From positions 24,908-88,907 of the forward strand of contig JABABD010000017.1 in the NCBI GenBank assembly GCA_014238425.1: DNA of 64,000 nucleotides. Reading direction: 5' to 3'. This document shows, piece by piece, positions 37,032 to 47,121 of this stretch (positions are counted from its first letter, which is position 1; every line of letters begins with the position of its first letter). This DNA comes from Flavobacteriaceae bacterium (GTDB lineage: Bacteria; Bacteroidota; Bacteroidia; Flavobacteriales; Flavobacteriaceae). Below the pieces are notes generated by a model. The model had not been told where the DNA came from and did not search any database. It saw only the letters and a list, made by a program, of their open reading frames with translations. The position numbers and the translations under genes were made by a program.

Positions 37032-40000
37032 TTATTTCTTAATAAATTTTAGAACTTGATTTTTTATCTTAATGAAGTATATTCCATTTGATAGTTTTGA
37101 AACATCTAAACTGTAAGAGTTATTATTTATTAACGTTTTTAATAGTTTTTGGCCAGTGATGCTATAAATTTGAATCGTCTCACTGGTATTTAACCCATTA
37201 ATATAAATTTTATGGTTTGTTGGGTTTGGGTAAATCTCAATTAATTCTTGTTTGAAATCTGTGATGCTTAACACGCTACAACTTTGGGCAAGTATATTAC
37301 TAGCAATGTTGCCAGCGCCACCAGTAGTTCCTATTACCCAAGTAGCACCATTAATAGTTCCGTTGTTTGCATTGGATGTAACATCTGCTAACACTGTGCC
37401 TGTATTTTCAAAAAATGGATAATAGGTAACTAAACCACTTTCATCACCAACAAACAAATTATCTTTAGCTTGTTGTATTTCTGTTTGTGTGGTTAAGGCT
37501 TTATCCCAAATACGAAGGGAAGCAATTTTGCCTTGAAAAAATTCTGCTGTCCCACTCAAAGAACCAATATAGGCAGATGATGGGTTTATAGCTGTTCTTA
37601 ATGTTCCGTTGCTTGCTTTGTTTCCTATTTCTACTCCATTTCTGTAGATGCGCATTGCGTTGGTTGCATCATCAAAAAATGCTAAAACATGTACCCATTG
37701 ATTATTATAATCTGTTGGATTAATAGCAACATCTAACTCTGTATAACCATCGCCTGTAGTGTGCGTTCCAAAAGATAATGTTGTTCCATTATCTTGAAAA
37801 CTTAAGAGGATTCTGTCTTGAGTATCGTTGTCTTTTCTATAAATTTCTTGATTTCCGTTGGTGACATTTGTTGGATATACCCAAGCCTCTAAAGTTAATC
37901 CTGTTGAGAAATTTAAAGAAACATCGTGAGGAACTTCTACTGTATCATCTAAACCATCAAAATTTAATGCATAACTTGGGTTGGCAGCAAATACGTGATA
38001 GCTTGTAGTTTCTGAAACTACGCCAGTTTGAAAATTGAGTGCGCTTCCTGTTCCTACTTGTGAATTTCCTACAATTTCTTTTGTAGCATCATTTCGAAGA
38101 AAATAATTTAAACCCACTTCAGAACTTTGTAAAGTTAATGTGTTGTCTTGTGGGCACGTTATGGTTGTTGCTCCTGTTAAGGTTTGGGTTAATGGAATGT
38201 CTAAAATAGGTTCTATAGTTACATTTACAGTAATATTATCGGTACTGGCGCCATCAAAAATTTGTACAACAAAACTATCTGTACCTGCGTAACTTGCATT
38301 AGGTGTATATCCTATACTTTTACTGTTTCCTGTTCCGCTTGCGGTGGCGGTTCCGTTTGTGGCTGGCGTTAAAATGCTCCAAGTAAGTGGGTCGTTGTCT
38401 GCGACTGTAGCATTTAGAGTTAAAGAAAATGGTGTTGGGTTTCCATCTTCACTCATCGTAACGTTTATAGTTTCTCCTTCAGTAATTATTGGTAAAACGA
38501 TTCCAGAGACTTGCACATTATCTACTGCTAAACTTGGGTTGGCTCCAATACCATCAAGATTATTATCCCAAAGGAATGCAATTTTCACATTCGGATTATT
38601 ATTAGCACTTACAGGTAAATTGATACTGTATGGTGTAGCTGACCATAATCCAGAGGCAAATAAATCTCCACATGGACCACCACCACAAGGTGTTTGTGGA
38701 CTTAAAGGAACTGCAAGGTTTATCCACGTAGTGCCATCAAAATAAGCAAAGCTAGCTGCATCAGTATTCAATTGACCAAACATCATATAATCAAAGGATA
38801 CAGATATATCAATTCTTCCTGTACACTCTATGGTTGGGCTTTCTATACGTTTGTGCGTTTCTCCGTTTGAACTAAAGTTGTATGTAGCCCCACAATCTCC
38901 TACAGGGCAATCTCCAACACCTAAAGAACCCATATGTAAGGTTTGATTAGTTAATGCTGAATTGTTTATGCATCCATCACTGGCATTTCCTGCTCCTGTA
39001 AATGCTTCGGTAGCACTTATATAAAATTGATTAGGAACTGCTCCTTCAGCAGCCATAATAGTTTGCGTCCAACTACCATTAGCACCTGCGTAACTTGTTG
39101 CTAATTGGTTTCTATTTGCACAAGTGCCTGTACCAAAGTCTTCAGTCCAGAAAATACTTGGAGTGCCTTCAATCGTAACATTTACTATAATACTATCAGT
39201 ATTTGTACCGTCAGAAACTTGCACGACGAAACTATCGTTTCCAAAATAATCTGTATTTGGTGTATATCCTATACTTTTACTATTTCCTGTGCCACTTGCA
39301 GTTGCTGTTCCGTTAGTGGCTGGCGTTAAAATACTCCACGTTAATACATCTGTTTGTGGGTCTGTAGCGTTTAAAGTTAAAGAAAAGGGTGTGGGATTTG
39401 CATCTTCACTCATCGTAACACTAACCGTTTCTCCTTGTGTAATTTCTGGTGTCCCATTTTCTATGTCTATATAGGTGAGTGTATGCTCATTGAAACTGAC
39501 TCCTTCTGAACTAATCATAAATCTTACTTCATTGTTACCTACCAAATCTGTTGGTGGTGTGTATTGTATATTAGAAGGAGTATCTAAGTATAAATCTATA
39601 TCCTCTAAAGTTCCTATAAGTCTTATTTCTGTATCACTAATTAAAGAGGTTGTGACTCCAACTCCTACTCCGCTTCCATCTGCTGGCGTGGAAAATACGC
39701 CACAATCTATATTCAAAGTAATTCCATTACTAGTTTGAGAGTTTACAGTACTCGTTAAAACTGTGGCTGATAAATCTAAACTTGACTGAGTATCTTCTAA
39801 AATAGAGATGTCTAAAGGTTGATTTTTAATGAATGCATTTACCAAAGACATTCCAAACATATGGTGATCACCTAAACTATCAGCCATATCTATAGGGAAA
39901 ACATCCCATTCGGTAGCACCAACTGCCCAGTTTTTTTGACCGAATTTATTACTAATCATTCTAATCAATGTAAAGTTATTGGTAGCACCAGTACCTACAG

Positions 40001-40475
40001 GCCAACCAGAACCTGGATCAACACCTATATCACCAATAATATCTATTGTATCTCCTGTTTTTTTGTTTTTTAACCAAACGGCATCGTCGCCATTATAAAA
40101 AGTTATTGTATGGGTAGTATCACTTTGAGCTAAAATTGTAGGATTTGCTGATGGATTTGTGATTATAAAAACTTCATTAATACCTAAGGTACCCTGTATG
40201 TGTAAACTATCGGTAGGCGTAAGGGAACCATTATTATTTCTATACACTGTATAGTTGTTTAAATCTATAATGTTTTTTGTGGGATTAAAAATTTCTAATG
40301 CCTTATTACTACTTGAGCCTTCTATATATTCTGAAAAGAAAAGGTCTATAAACTGAGTATTGCTTGAATTAAAAGCAAAGGATTTAAATGAATGTTTTCG
40401 AGATAAATCTGGACTTGTCCATGAAAAGAAAATAATGGTAAAAAGTATAATAAAAACATTCTGAAGTATTTTCAT
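37032..40475 (-). CDS. T9SS-secreted multidomain surface protein (LTD, cadherin-like repeats, LamG)
   Basis: This 1147-residue protein has a signal sequence, then an LTD (lamin-tail) domain (about 45-205, DLFFSEYIEGSSSNKALEIF), two tandem-95/cadherin-like Ig repeats (about 345-435 and 660-755), an Asn/Cys-rich domain between them (about 440-655), a LamG/concanavalin-like domain (about 845-1030, YALNFDGLDDTVEVPHDVSL) and a T9SS type A sorting domain (about 1070-1147, IYPNPTNHKIYI, ending FIKK). There is no enzyme domain; adhesion or polymer binding at the surface is the likely role. It is a single gene with its own terminator. Confidence 0.85.
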   Translation of the reverse strand: MKILQNVFIILFTIIFFSWTSPDLSRKHSFKSFAFNSSNTQFIDLFFSEYIEGSSSNKALEIFNPTKNIIDLNNYTVYRNNNGSLTPTDSLHIQGTLGINEVFIITNPSANPTILAQSDTTHTITFYNGDDAVWLKNKKTGDTIDIIGDIGVDPGSGWPVGTGATNNFTLIRMISNKFGQKNWAVGATEWDVFPIDMADSLGDHHMFGMSLVNAFIKNQPLDISILEDTQSSLDLSATVLTSTVNSQTSNGITLNIDCGVFSTPADGSGVGVGVTTSLISDTEIRLIGTLEDIDLYLDTPSNIQYTPPTDLVGNNEVRFMISSEGVSFNEHTLTYIDIENGTPEITQGETVSVTMSEDANPTPFSLTLNATDPQTDVLTWSILTPATNGTATASGTGNSKSIGYTPNTDYFGNDSFVVQVSDGTNTDSIIVNVTIEGTPSIFWTEDFGTGTCANRNQLATSYAGANGSWTQTIMAAEGAVPNQFYISATEAFTGAGNASDGCINNSALTNQTLHMGSLGVGDCPVGDCGATYNFSSNGETHKRIESPTIECTGRIDISVSFDYMMFGQLNTDAASFAYFDGTTWINLAVPLSPQTPCGGGPCGDLFASGLWSATPYSINLPVSANNNPNVKIAFLWDNNLDGIGANPSLAVDNVQVSGIVLPIITEGETINVTMSEDGNPTPFSLTLNATVADNDPLTWSILTPATNGTATASGTGNSKSIGYTPNASYAGTDSFVVQIFDGASTDNITVNVTIEPILDIPLTQTLTGATTITCPQDNTLTLQSSEVGLNYFLRNDATKEIVGNSQVGTGSALNFQTGVVSETTSYHVFAANPSYALNFDGLDDTVEVPHDVSLNFSTGLTLEAWVYPTNVTNGNQEIYRKDNDTQDRILLSFQDNGTTLSFGTHTTGDGYTELDVAINPTDYNNQWVHVLAFFDDATNAMRIYRNGVEIGNKASNGTLRTAINPSSAYIGSLSGTAEFFQGKIASLRIWDKALTTQTEIQQAKDNLFVGDESGLVTYYPFFENTGTVLADVTSNANNGTINGATWVIGTTGGAGNIASNILAQSCSVLSITDFKQELIEIYPNPTNHKIYINGLNTSETIQIYSITGQKLLKTLINNNSYSLDVSKLSNGIYFIKIKNQVLKFIKK
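38209..38480 (-). repeat. Internal duplicated module, copy 2
   Basis: This stretch and 39166-39440 encode nearly the same cadherin-like repeat; both contain SILTPATNGTATASGTGNSK and IGYTPN. The DNA is also closely similar (for example around 38311-38390 versus 39281-39355), pointing to a recent internal duplication or gene conversion. Confidence 0.85.
39166..39440 (-). repeat. Internal duplicated module, copy 1
   Basis: This is the N-terminal copy of the module described at 38209-38480. The two are separated by the Cys/Asn-rich domain. Confidence 0.85.
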
Positions 40476-40659
40476 CGCAATAGATTTGAGGAATCAAATA
40501 TACTAAAATACACTTAAACGTCATAAAGTTACATTTAGTCGATTTTTATTTTGATAATTGATTGCTTAGTAATTGTTCATAATTAATGATGTCTAGACTA
40601 AGAAAAAAGGCATACAATGGTTAAATTCACAGCATATTCGATAGAAAAAGAAATGCCGT

Positions 40660-42993
40660 TTGGAAACCTATTTAAAACAACTTAACGAAGCACAATTAGC
40701 GCCTACTCTACAGAAGGATGGGCCAATGATTGTCATTGCAGGTGCTGGTTCTGGAAAGACACGTGTACTAACTTACAGAATTGCTCACTTAATGAGTCAA
40801 GGTGTGGATGCCTTTAATATTCTAGCGCTTACGTTTACCAATAAAGCGGCTAAAGAAATGAAAGGACGTATTGCTCAAATAGTTGGTGATGGTGAAGCTA
40901 AGAATCTTTGGATGGGAACATTCCACTCAGTATTCGCAAAGATATTGAGGTTTGAAGGACATCATTTAGGGTTTCCGAGTAATTTCACAATTTACGACAC
41001 ACAAGATTCTCAAAAACTTCTTGGTTCCATTATTAAAGAAATGAGCCTTGATAAGGATATTTATAAAACCAAGCAGGTCTATAGTAGGGTTTCTTCATAT
41101 AAAAATAGTTTGATTACTGTAAAAGCATATTTTAAAAACCCAGAACTCATGGAAGCTGATGCAATGGCAAGACGGCCAAAAATGGGAGAGATTTATGCGG
41201 AATATGTGGATCGTTGTTTTAAAGCTGGGGCTATGGATTTTGATGATTTATTATTAAGAACCAATGAATTACTTACTAGGTTTCCAGCGGTATTAGCACA
41301 ATACCAAAACAAGTTCCGATACATATTAGTAGATGAGTATCAAGATACAAATCACTCGCAGTATTTAATTGTACGTGCTTTGGCTGATCGTTTTCAAAAT
41401 ATTTGTGTCGTTGGTGATGATGCACAAAGTATTTACGCATTTCGCGGTGCTAATATTAATAACATTTTAAACTTTCAGAAGGATTACGATGATGTGAAAT
41501 TGTACCGATTAGAGCAAAATTACCGTTCCACTAAAAACATTGTAGGTGCAGCAAACTCTGTTATTGATCAAAATAAAACAAAAATTGATAAAGTCGTTTG
41601 GACTGCTAATGACGAAGGATCTAAAGTAAAAGTGCACCGTTCTTTAACCGATGGAGATGAAGGGCGTTATGTCGCCAGTACTGTTTGGGAAGAGAAAATG
41701 AACAATCAATTACTTAATAGTGATTTTGCCGTTTTGTATCGCACCAATGCACAGTCAAGAGCTATTGAAGATGCGCTTCGCAAGCGGGATATCCCGTATC
41801 GTATTTATGGAGGCCTGTCGTTTTATCAGCGTAAAGAAATTAAAGATGTGACGGCGTATTTGCGCTTGGTGCTAAATCCAGCAGATGAAGAAGCTTTAAA
41901 ACGAATCATTAATTATCCTGCTCGTGGTATTGGACAAACGACTATAGATAGGTTAGTCGTAGCCGCAAATGCTACTGGTAAGACTATTTTTGAGGTTTTA
42001 AAAAACATTGACACCGTTGAGGTAAATATTAATGGAGGCACAAAGAACAAACTAAGAGATTTTGTAACACTTATAGAGAGTTACCAAGTAATGAATCAAA
42101 CTGCTAACGCCTTTGATCTAGCAGAGCATGTTACTAAAACAAGTGGGTTAATAAGAGAGTTCGGTAAAGATGGAACACCAGAAGGTATTACACGTTTAGA
42201 AAATGTTGAAGAACTTTTAAATGGTGTTAAAGATTTTGTTGAAGGACAAATTGAAATTGCAGATTCTACCGGGAATCTTGCAGAATTCTTGGAAGATGTA
42301 GCACTCGCTACTGATTTAGATGGTGATAAAGGAGACCCTAATCATGTAGCATTAATGAGTATTCACATGGCAAAAGGCTTAGAGTTTAATCATGTCTTTA
42401 TTGTAGGACTGGAGGAAGACTTGTTTCCGAGTGCCATGAGCATGAATACCCGAAGCGAACTTGAAGAAGAGCGCAGATTGTTTTACGTAGCCTTAACAAG
42501 AGCCGAAAAACAAGCTCATTTAACCTATGCGTTATCCCGTTATCGCTGGGGAAAACTTATAGATTCTGAACCTAGTCGATTTATTGAGGAAATAGATGAT
42601 CAATTTATTGATAATATTACCCCAATTCAAGAACGTCACATCAATCCAATGTTATCGGCAGATATTTTTGGGGATGTTGAACCCAATAAAATAAGATTCA
42701 AGCCAGCAAAGCAAGCCACATTTAAAAAGAAAGGAACGGCTAAAACAGCACCAGAAAAGTTTCAGATCTCTACCCCAAAGAATTTGAAAAAAGTGACTCA
42801 GACTAATGGAAATACTAATCTGTTTGACAGTAAACTGGCTGTAGGTAATATGGTAAAGCATTTGCGCTTTGGAAAAGGAGAAGTTCTTAAAATTGAAGGT
42901 AAAGGAGCGGATGTAAAAGCTGAAATTAAGTTTGAAGTTGGTGGTGTTAAGAAATTATTATTGCGTTTTGCAAAATTGCAAGTCATAGGATAA
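40660..42993 (+). CDS. UvrD/PcrA-type ATP-dependent DNA helicase (TTG start)
   Basis: This 777-residue SF1A helicase has Walker A GAGSGKT (28-34), TFTNKAAKEM (motif Ia), Walker B VDEYQDTN, GDDAQSIYAFRGA (motif III), QNYRST (motif IV), and SIHMAKGLEF and YVALTRAEK (motifs V-VI). It unwinds DNA in repair and replication. The start must be non-ATG: the frame has a stop at 40642-40644, the ATG at 40653 is out of frame, and the TTG at 40660 gives (M)ETYLKQLNEAQ, the normal N-terminus of this family. It overlaps the next gene by one base (TAATG). Confidence 0.95.
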   Translation: METYLKQLNEAQLAPTLQKDGPMIVIAGAGSGKTRVLTYRIAHLMSQGVDAFNILALTFTNKAAKEMKGRIAQIVGDGEAKNLWMGTFHSVFAKILRFEGHHLGFPSNFTIYDTQDSQKLLGSIIKEMSLDKDIYKTKQVYSRVSSYKNSLITVKAYFKNPELMEADAMARRPKMGEIYAEYVDRCFKAGAMDFDDLLLRTNELLTRFPAVLAQYQNKFRYILVDEYQDTNHSQYLIVRALADRFQNICVVGDDAQSIYAFRGANINNILNFQKDYDDVKLYRLEQNYRSTKNIVGAANSVIDQNKTKIDKVVWTANDEGSKVKVHRSLTDGDEGRYVASTVWEEKMNNQLLNSDFAVLYRTNAQSRAIEDALRKRDIPYRIYGGLSFYQRKEIKDVTAYLRLVLNPADEEALKRIINYPARGIGQTTIDRLVVAANATGKTIFEVLKNIDTVEVNINGGTKNKLRDFVTLIESYQVMNQTANAFDLAEHVTKTSGLIREFGKDGTPEGITRLENVEELLNGVKDFVEGQIEIADSTGNLAEFLEDVALATDLDGDKGDPNHVALMSIHMAKGLEFNHVFIVGLEEDLFPSAMSMNTRSELEEERRLFYVALTRAEKQAHLTYALSRYRWGKLIDSEPSRFIEEIDDQFIDNITPIQERHINPMLSADIFGDVEPNKIRFKPAKQATFKKKGTAKTAPEKFQISTPKNLKKVTQTNGNTNLFDSKLAVGNMVKHLRFGKGEVLKIEGKGADVKAEIKFEVGGVKKLLLRFAKLQVIG

Positions 42994-43613
42994 TGGCAGA
43001 ATTAATAAAAATATACGAGGAAAACCCTAACCCGAAAGAAATCGCAAAGGTAATAGAGGTGCTTCGTTCTGGTGGATTGATAATTTATCCAACAGATACG
43101 GTTTATGGGTTAGGCTGCGATATTACCAATACACGTGCTTTAGAAAAAATAGCACGTATTAAAGGAGTGAAGCTCGAAAAAGCCAATTTCTCTTTTATCT
43201 GTGAAGATTTAAGTAATTTGAGTGACTATGTAAAGCAGATTGACACATCTACCTTCAAAATTTTGAAGCGTGCTTTACCTGGCCCATATACCTTCATTTT
43301 ACCAGGCAGCAAACAATTACCTAGTGTGTTTAAGAAAAAAAAGACGGTTGGTATTCGGGTACCAGACAATGCGATTGCTTTAGAAATAGTAGAGCAATTG
43401 GGTAATCCAATTGTGTCGACTTCTATTCATGATGAAGATGAAATCATCGAGTATACTACAGATCCAGAACTCATCTACGAAAAATGGAATAATCGTGTCG
43501 ATTTGGTAATTGATGGCGGTTATGGAGGAAATGAGGCGTCTACCATTATCGATTTCTCTGAAGGTGAACCCATAATTGTTCGGGAAGGCAAGGGAAGTTT
43601 GGAGATATTTTAA
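42993..43613 (+). CDS. Sua5/YciO/YrdC family protein (threonylcarbamoyl-AMP synthase)
   Basis: This 206-residue protein has family blocks GGLIIYPTDTVYGLGCDITN near the N-terminus, RALPGPYTFIL, VGIRVPDN and GNPIVSTSIHDEDE. Members make threonylcarbamoyl-AMP for the t6A37 modification of tRNAs. The short length indicates TsaC/YciO type, not the longer Sua5; assignment between these is not certain. It is translationally coupled to the helicase gene upstream. Confidence 0.87.
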   Translation: MAELIKIYEENPNPKEIAKVIEVLRSGGLIIYPTDTVYGLGCDITNTRALEKIARIKGVKLEKANFSFICEDLSNLSDYVKQIDTSTFKILKRALPGPYTFILPGSKQLPSVFKKKKTVGIRVPDNAIALEIVEQLGNPIVSTSIHDEDEIIEYTTDPELIYEKWNNRVDLVIDGGYGGNEASTIIDFSEGEPIIVREGKGSLEIF

Positions 43614-43615
43614 TA

Positions 43616-43647
43616 AGAAAAGCCCAATCTTTCGATTGAGCTTTTCT
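43616..43647. terminator. Bidirectional intrinsic terminator
   Basis: A 14-base-pair stem with one mismatch (43616-43629 with 43634-43647, four-base loop) has A-rich and T-rich flanks. It separates the YrdC gene from the convergent OmpA gene. Confidence 0.85.
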
Positions 43648-43667
43648 CTTTTATATGTTTCTATAAA

Positions 43668-44528
43668 TTAGTTGCCTTCAGCAGACAAACTCTTCATTTC
43701 TGTTTCAATCATATCATAGAACTGATCAATCTTAGGAAGTACATAAATCTTTGTACGTCTATTAGTAGCTCTATTCTCAGCAGTCAAATTGTCTACTAAT
43801 GGTAAATGATCGCCACGACCTGCAGCAATAAGTTGTTGTGGACTTACACCTAATTCTTGAAGTGCTCTTACAATAGCTGTGCTACGTTTCACACTCAAGT
43901 CCCAGTTATCTAATAATACGCCATTTTTATATGGTACATTGTCCGTATGGCCTTCAACCATCGCTTCAAAATTTGGCTTGCCATTAATTACTGTTGCTAC
44001 TTTAGCTAAGACTTCCTTAGCTCTATTCGTAATGCTATAACTTCCTGTTCTGAACAATAACTTATCAGATAAGGAGATAAATACAACACTCTTTTCTACA
44101 TTGATTTCTATATCATCATCATCAAGACCAACTTCTTTCTTTAAGCTACTTACTAAAGCAAGTGTAACACTATCTTTTTTAGTTAAGGCATCTTGTAAAC
44201 GAGAGATCTTAAGGTCTTTTTCTTTTAGGCTTTCCAAAGATTTTTCAAGATTTGTAGCGCCTTTAGATGTCAACATTGTTAGCTCTTTTGAGCTTTCAAT
44301 TAAATCTTGATTTGTTTTACGCATATCTGCTAATTGCTCCGCTAATGCTTGCGCTCTCGCAGCAGCAGCAGCTTCATCAGCCAAACATTTGTTTAATTTT
44401 ACAGTTGCCGTATTTAGTAGGTCTTGCGTTTCTTTTTGTTTCGCTTCAAGTGCAATAAACTCTTTCTTAGATACACATGAACTAAGAATGAGTATGGCTG
44501 TGACACTTAATAACAGTACTTTTTTCAT
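43668..44528 (-). CDS. OmpA family lipoprotein
   Basis: This 286-residue protein has lipobox Cys18 (ILSSCVSKKEF), a long helical coiled-coil region (about 25-130), then an OmpA/MotB C-terminal peptidoglycan-binding domain (about 140-265) with FEAMVEGHTDNVPYK, LSVKRSTAIVRALQELG and NRATNRRTKIYVLPK. It anchors the outer membrane to peptidoglycan. It is flanked by a terminator and stands alone. Confidence 0.92.
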   Translation of the reverse strand: MKKVLLLSVTAILILSSCVSKKEFIALEAKQKETQDLLNTATVKLNKCLADEAAAAARAQALAEQLADMRKTNQDLIESSKELTMLTSKGATNLEKSLESLKEKDLKISRLQDALTKKDSVTLALVSSLKKEVGLDDDDIEINVEKSVVFISLSDKLLFRTGSYSITNRAKEVLAKVATVINGKPNFEAMVEGHTDNVPYKNGVLLDNWDLSVKRSTAIVRALQELGVSPQQLIAAGRGDHLPLVDNLTAENRATNRRTKIYVLPKIDQFYDMIETEMKSLSAEGN

Positions 44529-44623
44529 AATATGAAGATTGTTTTGATTTAAGTTTTAACATTTCAAAAGTATATAAAATTGAATCGTTAAAATAGGTAT
44601 TAACAAAACTTTTACTAACGATG

Positions 44624-45613
44624 TTATAAACTATTGAACTGACGTTTTTTATTTACGAAAAAAGACCACACTATGGATTTTTTATGCCAATATTTATCAA
44701 CCTTGCTAGGCTGATCTCGTTGCTCTAAAAGTCTAGATAAGCGATAATAATAACTAAAATGAGCTCTGATAATCGCCCATGTATGTTGGGGTTTTAGTTC
44801 TAATATGAATTTAATACCAGCAATACCATCAAGACATAAACGCACCAAGATTTTTGGAAGTAAGATTCCTGAACTGTTTTTAGTAAGGGTGTATAGACTA
44901 TTTCTAAAGTTAAGGTAAGTTTTCTTTGGACTAGTACTATTTAAAGTAGCGCCACCAACATGGTAAACAACTGAAGCGGCTATATATTTAATCCCATAAC
45001 CACGATTTTTAGCGCGCCAGCAAAGGTCTATTTCTTCCATATGGGCAAAAAAGGAAATATCAAAGCCTTTAAGCTCTTGAAAAACCTGCTTTCTTATAAA
45101 AAAACAAGCGCCAGAAGCCCAAAAAATGGACGTTGAATCATTGTATTGACCATGATCTTTTTCTATGGAATTGAAGATACGACCACGACAATATGGATAC
45201 CCATATTTATCTATAAAACCACCAGCAGCACCTGCATATTCAAAACTGTCTTTATTCTTATAATCTAACAATTTTGGCTGTGCGATAGCGGTATTAGGTT
45301 CGTTCTTAAATAATTCGCTAATTGGCTGAAGCCAACCTTCGGTTACCTCAACATCGCTATTTAATAAACAAAAAATATCAGCACCTATTTTTTTTAAGGC
45401 GTCGTTATATCCTTTTGCATAGCCACCATTTTCTATATTCTGAATGATTTTTATGAAAGGAAAATTTGATCTGACAAAATCTACGGAGTCATCTGTTGAA
45501 GCATTGTCGGCGATATAGATGTCCGCATCTTTAGAATACGTTATTACTGAAGGCAAGAATTGCTCGAGCAATTGCCTACCATTCCAGTTTAATATAATAA
45601 TAGCTATGTTCAT
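44624..45613 (-). CDS. Family 2 glycosyltransferase
   Basis: This 329-residue GT-A enzyme begins MNIAIIILNWNGRQLLEQFL, with YIADNASTDDSVDFV and a metal/nucleotide-sugar motif CLLNSDVEV near 82. FWASGACFFIRKQVFQELKG and FFAHMEEIDLCWRAKNRGY are the acceptor-side/ED-type blocks of rhamnosyl-transferase-like GT2 proteins. No TM segment is evident. It overlaps the next upstream gene by 4 bases, suggesting one transcript. The likely role is surface polysaccharide synthesis. Confidence 0.9.
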   Translation of the reverse strand: MNIAIIILNWNGRQLLEQFLPSVITYSKDADIYIADNASTDDSVDFVRSNFPFIKIIQNIENGGYAKGYNDALKKIGADIFCLLNSDVEVTEGWLQPISELFKNEPNTAIAQPKLLDYKNKDSFEYAGAAGGFIDKYGYPYCRGRIFNSIEKDHGQYNDSTSIFWASGACFFIRKQVFQELKGFDISFFAHMEEIDLCWRAKNRGYGIKYIAASVVYHVGGATLNSTSPKKTYLNFRNSLYTLTKNSSGILLPKILVRLCLDGIAGIKFILELKPQHTWAIIRAHFSYYYRLSRLLEQRDQPSKVDKYWHKKSIVWSFFVNKKRQFNSL

Positions 45614-46056
45614 GAATTATAACTTGGAATATCTTTTAAAAACTGATAACGTTTCTCTTGTAGATCCATAGCGCAATAATAATGATTAATTCCGTTAGTC
45701 ACCATTAAGTAAGTCGCGTTCAATGTAAGATTGTATCTCGCTATTTGATCAAAGGTACTTTGGTCGATCTTAATTTTATGTGATTTACATTCAACAATAA
45801 CATGAATGCTTCCATCAGGATTAAAGATAACAATATCATATCGCTTACGTAAATCATTTACCTTGAGTTCTTTCTCAACATTGATCAATGAGATCGGGTA
45901 ATTTTTTTCTGTTAATAAGAAATGAATGCAATGTTGGCGCACCCATTCTTCAGGCTGTAAAACCACAAATTTTTTACGAATCACATCAAAGATAAACAGC
46001 TTATTTTCGCTATTTTTGATTCGAAACTTAAACGATGGAAAGTTGAGTTCTTGCAC
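45610..46056 (-). CDS. HsdR N-terminal domain-like PD-(D/E)xK protein
   Basis: I take the GTG at 46056, giving (M)QELNFPSFKFRIKNSENKL, the usual N-terminus of these proteins in Flavobacteriaceae; a TTG at 46083 would overlap the holA start codon. The roughly 148-residue protein has a restriction-endonuclease-like fold with DIVIFNPDGSIHVIVECK (D...ExK) and QSTFDQIARYN. It is found next to holA in many Bacteroidota. No methylase or HsdS is nearby, so it is not a type I system. Confidence 0.75.
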   Translation of the reverse strand: MQELNFPSFKFRIKNSENKLFIFDVIRKKFVVLQPEEWVRQHCIHFLLTEKNYPISLINVEKELKVNDLRKRYDIVIFNPDGSIHVIVECKSHKIKIDQSTFDQIARYNLTLNATYLMVTNGINHYYCAMDLQEKRYQFLKDIPSYNS

Positions 46057-46082
46057 TACACAAATTTGAGGATTTTTTTTCA

Positions 46083-47087
46083 ATGGACGAAGTCAAACAA
46101 CTAGTAACAGATATAAAAAGCGGTAATATCAAACCCATTTATTTTTTAATGGGCGAAGAATCTTATTATATCGATAAGATTTCAGATTTTATTGAAACCA
46201 ATGTCTTGGCAGAAGAAGAAAAAGGGTTTAATCAGATGGTATTGTACGGTCGTGATGTCACTATAGACGATATTGTTGCTAATGCCAAGCGCTACCCCAT
46301 GATGGCAGAACGCCAGGTCGTGGTAGTTAAAGAGGCTCAAGATTTATCTAGAACCATTGAAAAGCTAGCATCTTATGCTGCCAACCCTCAACCAACTACC
46401 GTCTTAGTAGTTAACTATAAATACAAGAAAATTGATAAGCGAAAAGCTTTGTATAAAGCTATAAACAAGACAGGAGTTGTATATGAGAGTAAGAAGCTTT
46501 ACGAAAACCAAGTGGCTGACTGGATTCGCCGAACACTTTCAGGCAAAGAGTATACTATAGTGCCTAAAGCTGCGCAAATGCTCGTTGAGTTCTTAGGAAC
46601 AGATTTGAGCAAGATCAATAACGAGTTAGAAAAACTACAACTCATTATACCCAAAGGCACTCAAATTACGCCTGAGCATATTGAAGAAAATATTGGAATC
46701 AGCAAAGATTATAACAACTTTGAATTGCGTAAAGCGGTAGGGGAGAAAGATGTGGTTAAAGCACACAGGATTATCAACTATTTTGGTGAAAACCCAAAGG
46801 ATAACCCAATGGTTGTGACCGTTGCTTTGCTTTTTAATTTCTTTTCACAATTATTACATTATCATGGACTCAAAGACCATTCGCCGAGATCGGTTGCTTC
46901 GGCACTTAAGGTCAATCCATATTTCGTGAATGAATATGTTAGCGCGGCACGAAACTACCCAATGAAAAAGGTGAGTAAAGTTATTGCAACACTTCGCGAG
47001 TTTGATGTTAAAGGTAAAGGTGTTGGCGCTAATGCTGTTCCACAAGGAGATTTGTTAAAAGAATTGCTGGTCAAAATCATGAACTAG
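46083..47087 (+). CDS. holA: DNA polymerase III delta subunit
   Basis: This 334-residue clamp-loader delta subunit has NIKPIYFLMGEESYYIDKI at the N-terminus, then KRYPMMAERQVVVVKEAQDL and EFLGTDLSKINNELEKL (AAA-like domain III), with a helical C-terminal domain. It opens the beta clamp. Its start codon is divergent from and next to the HsdR_N-like gene. Confidence 0.93.
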   Translation: MDEVKQLVTDIKSGNIKPIYFLMGEESYYIDKISDFIETNVLAEEEKGFNQMVLYGRDVTIDDIVANAKRYPMMAERQVVVVKEAQDLSRTIEKLASYAANPQPTTVLVVNYKYKKIDKRKALYKAINKTGVVYESKKLYENQVADWIRRTLSGKEYTIVPKAAQMLVEFLGTDLSKINNELEKLQLIIPKGTQITPEHIEENIGISKDYNNFELRKAVGEKDVVKAHRIINYFGENPKDNPMVVTVALLFNFFSQLLHYHGLKDHSPRSVASALKVNPYFVNEYVSAARNYPMKKVSKVIATLREFDVKGKGVGANAVPQGDLLKELLVKIMN

Positions 47088-47121
47088 TTATTTCTCTTTC
47101 TTTTTAATTATTAAGAATAAT

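Noticed and set aside
45610..46056. Type I restriction-modification system
   Set aside because: Only a stand-alone HsdR_N-like PD-(D/E)xK domain is present, in the common Bacteroidota position next to holA; there is no HsdM or HsdS.
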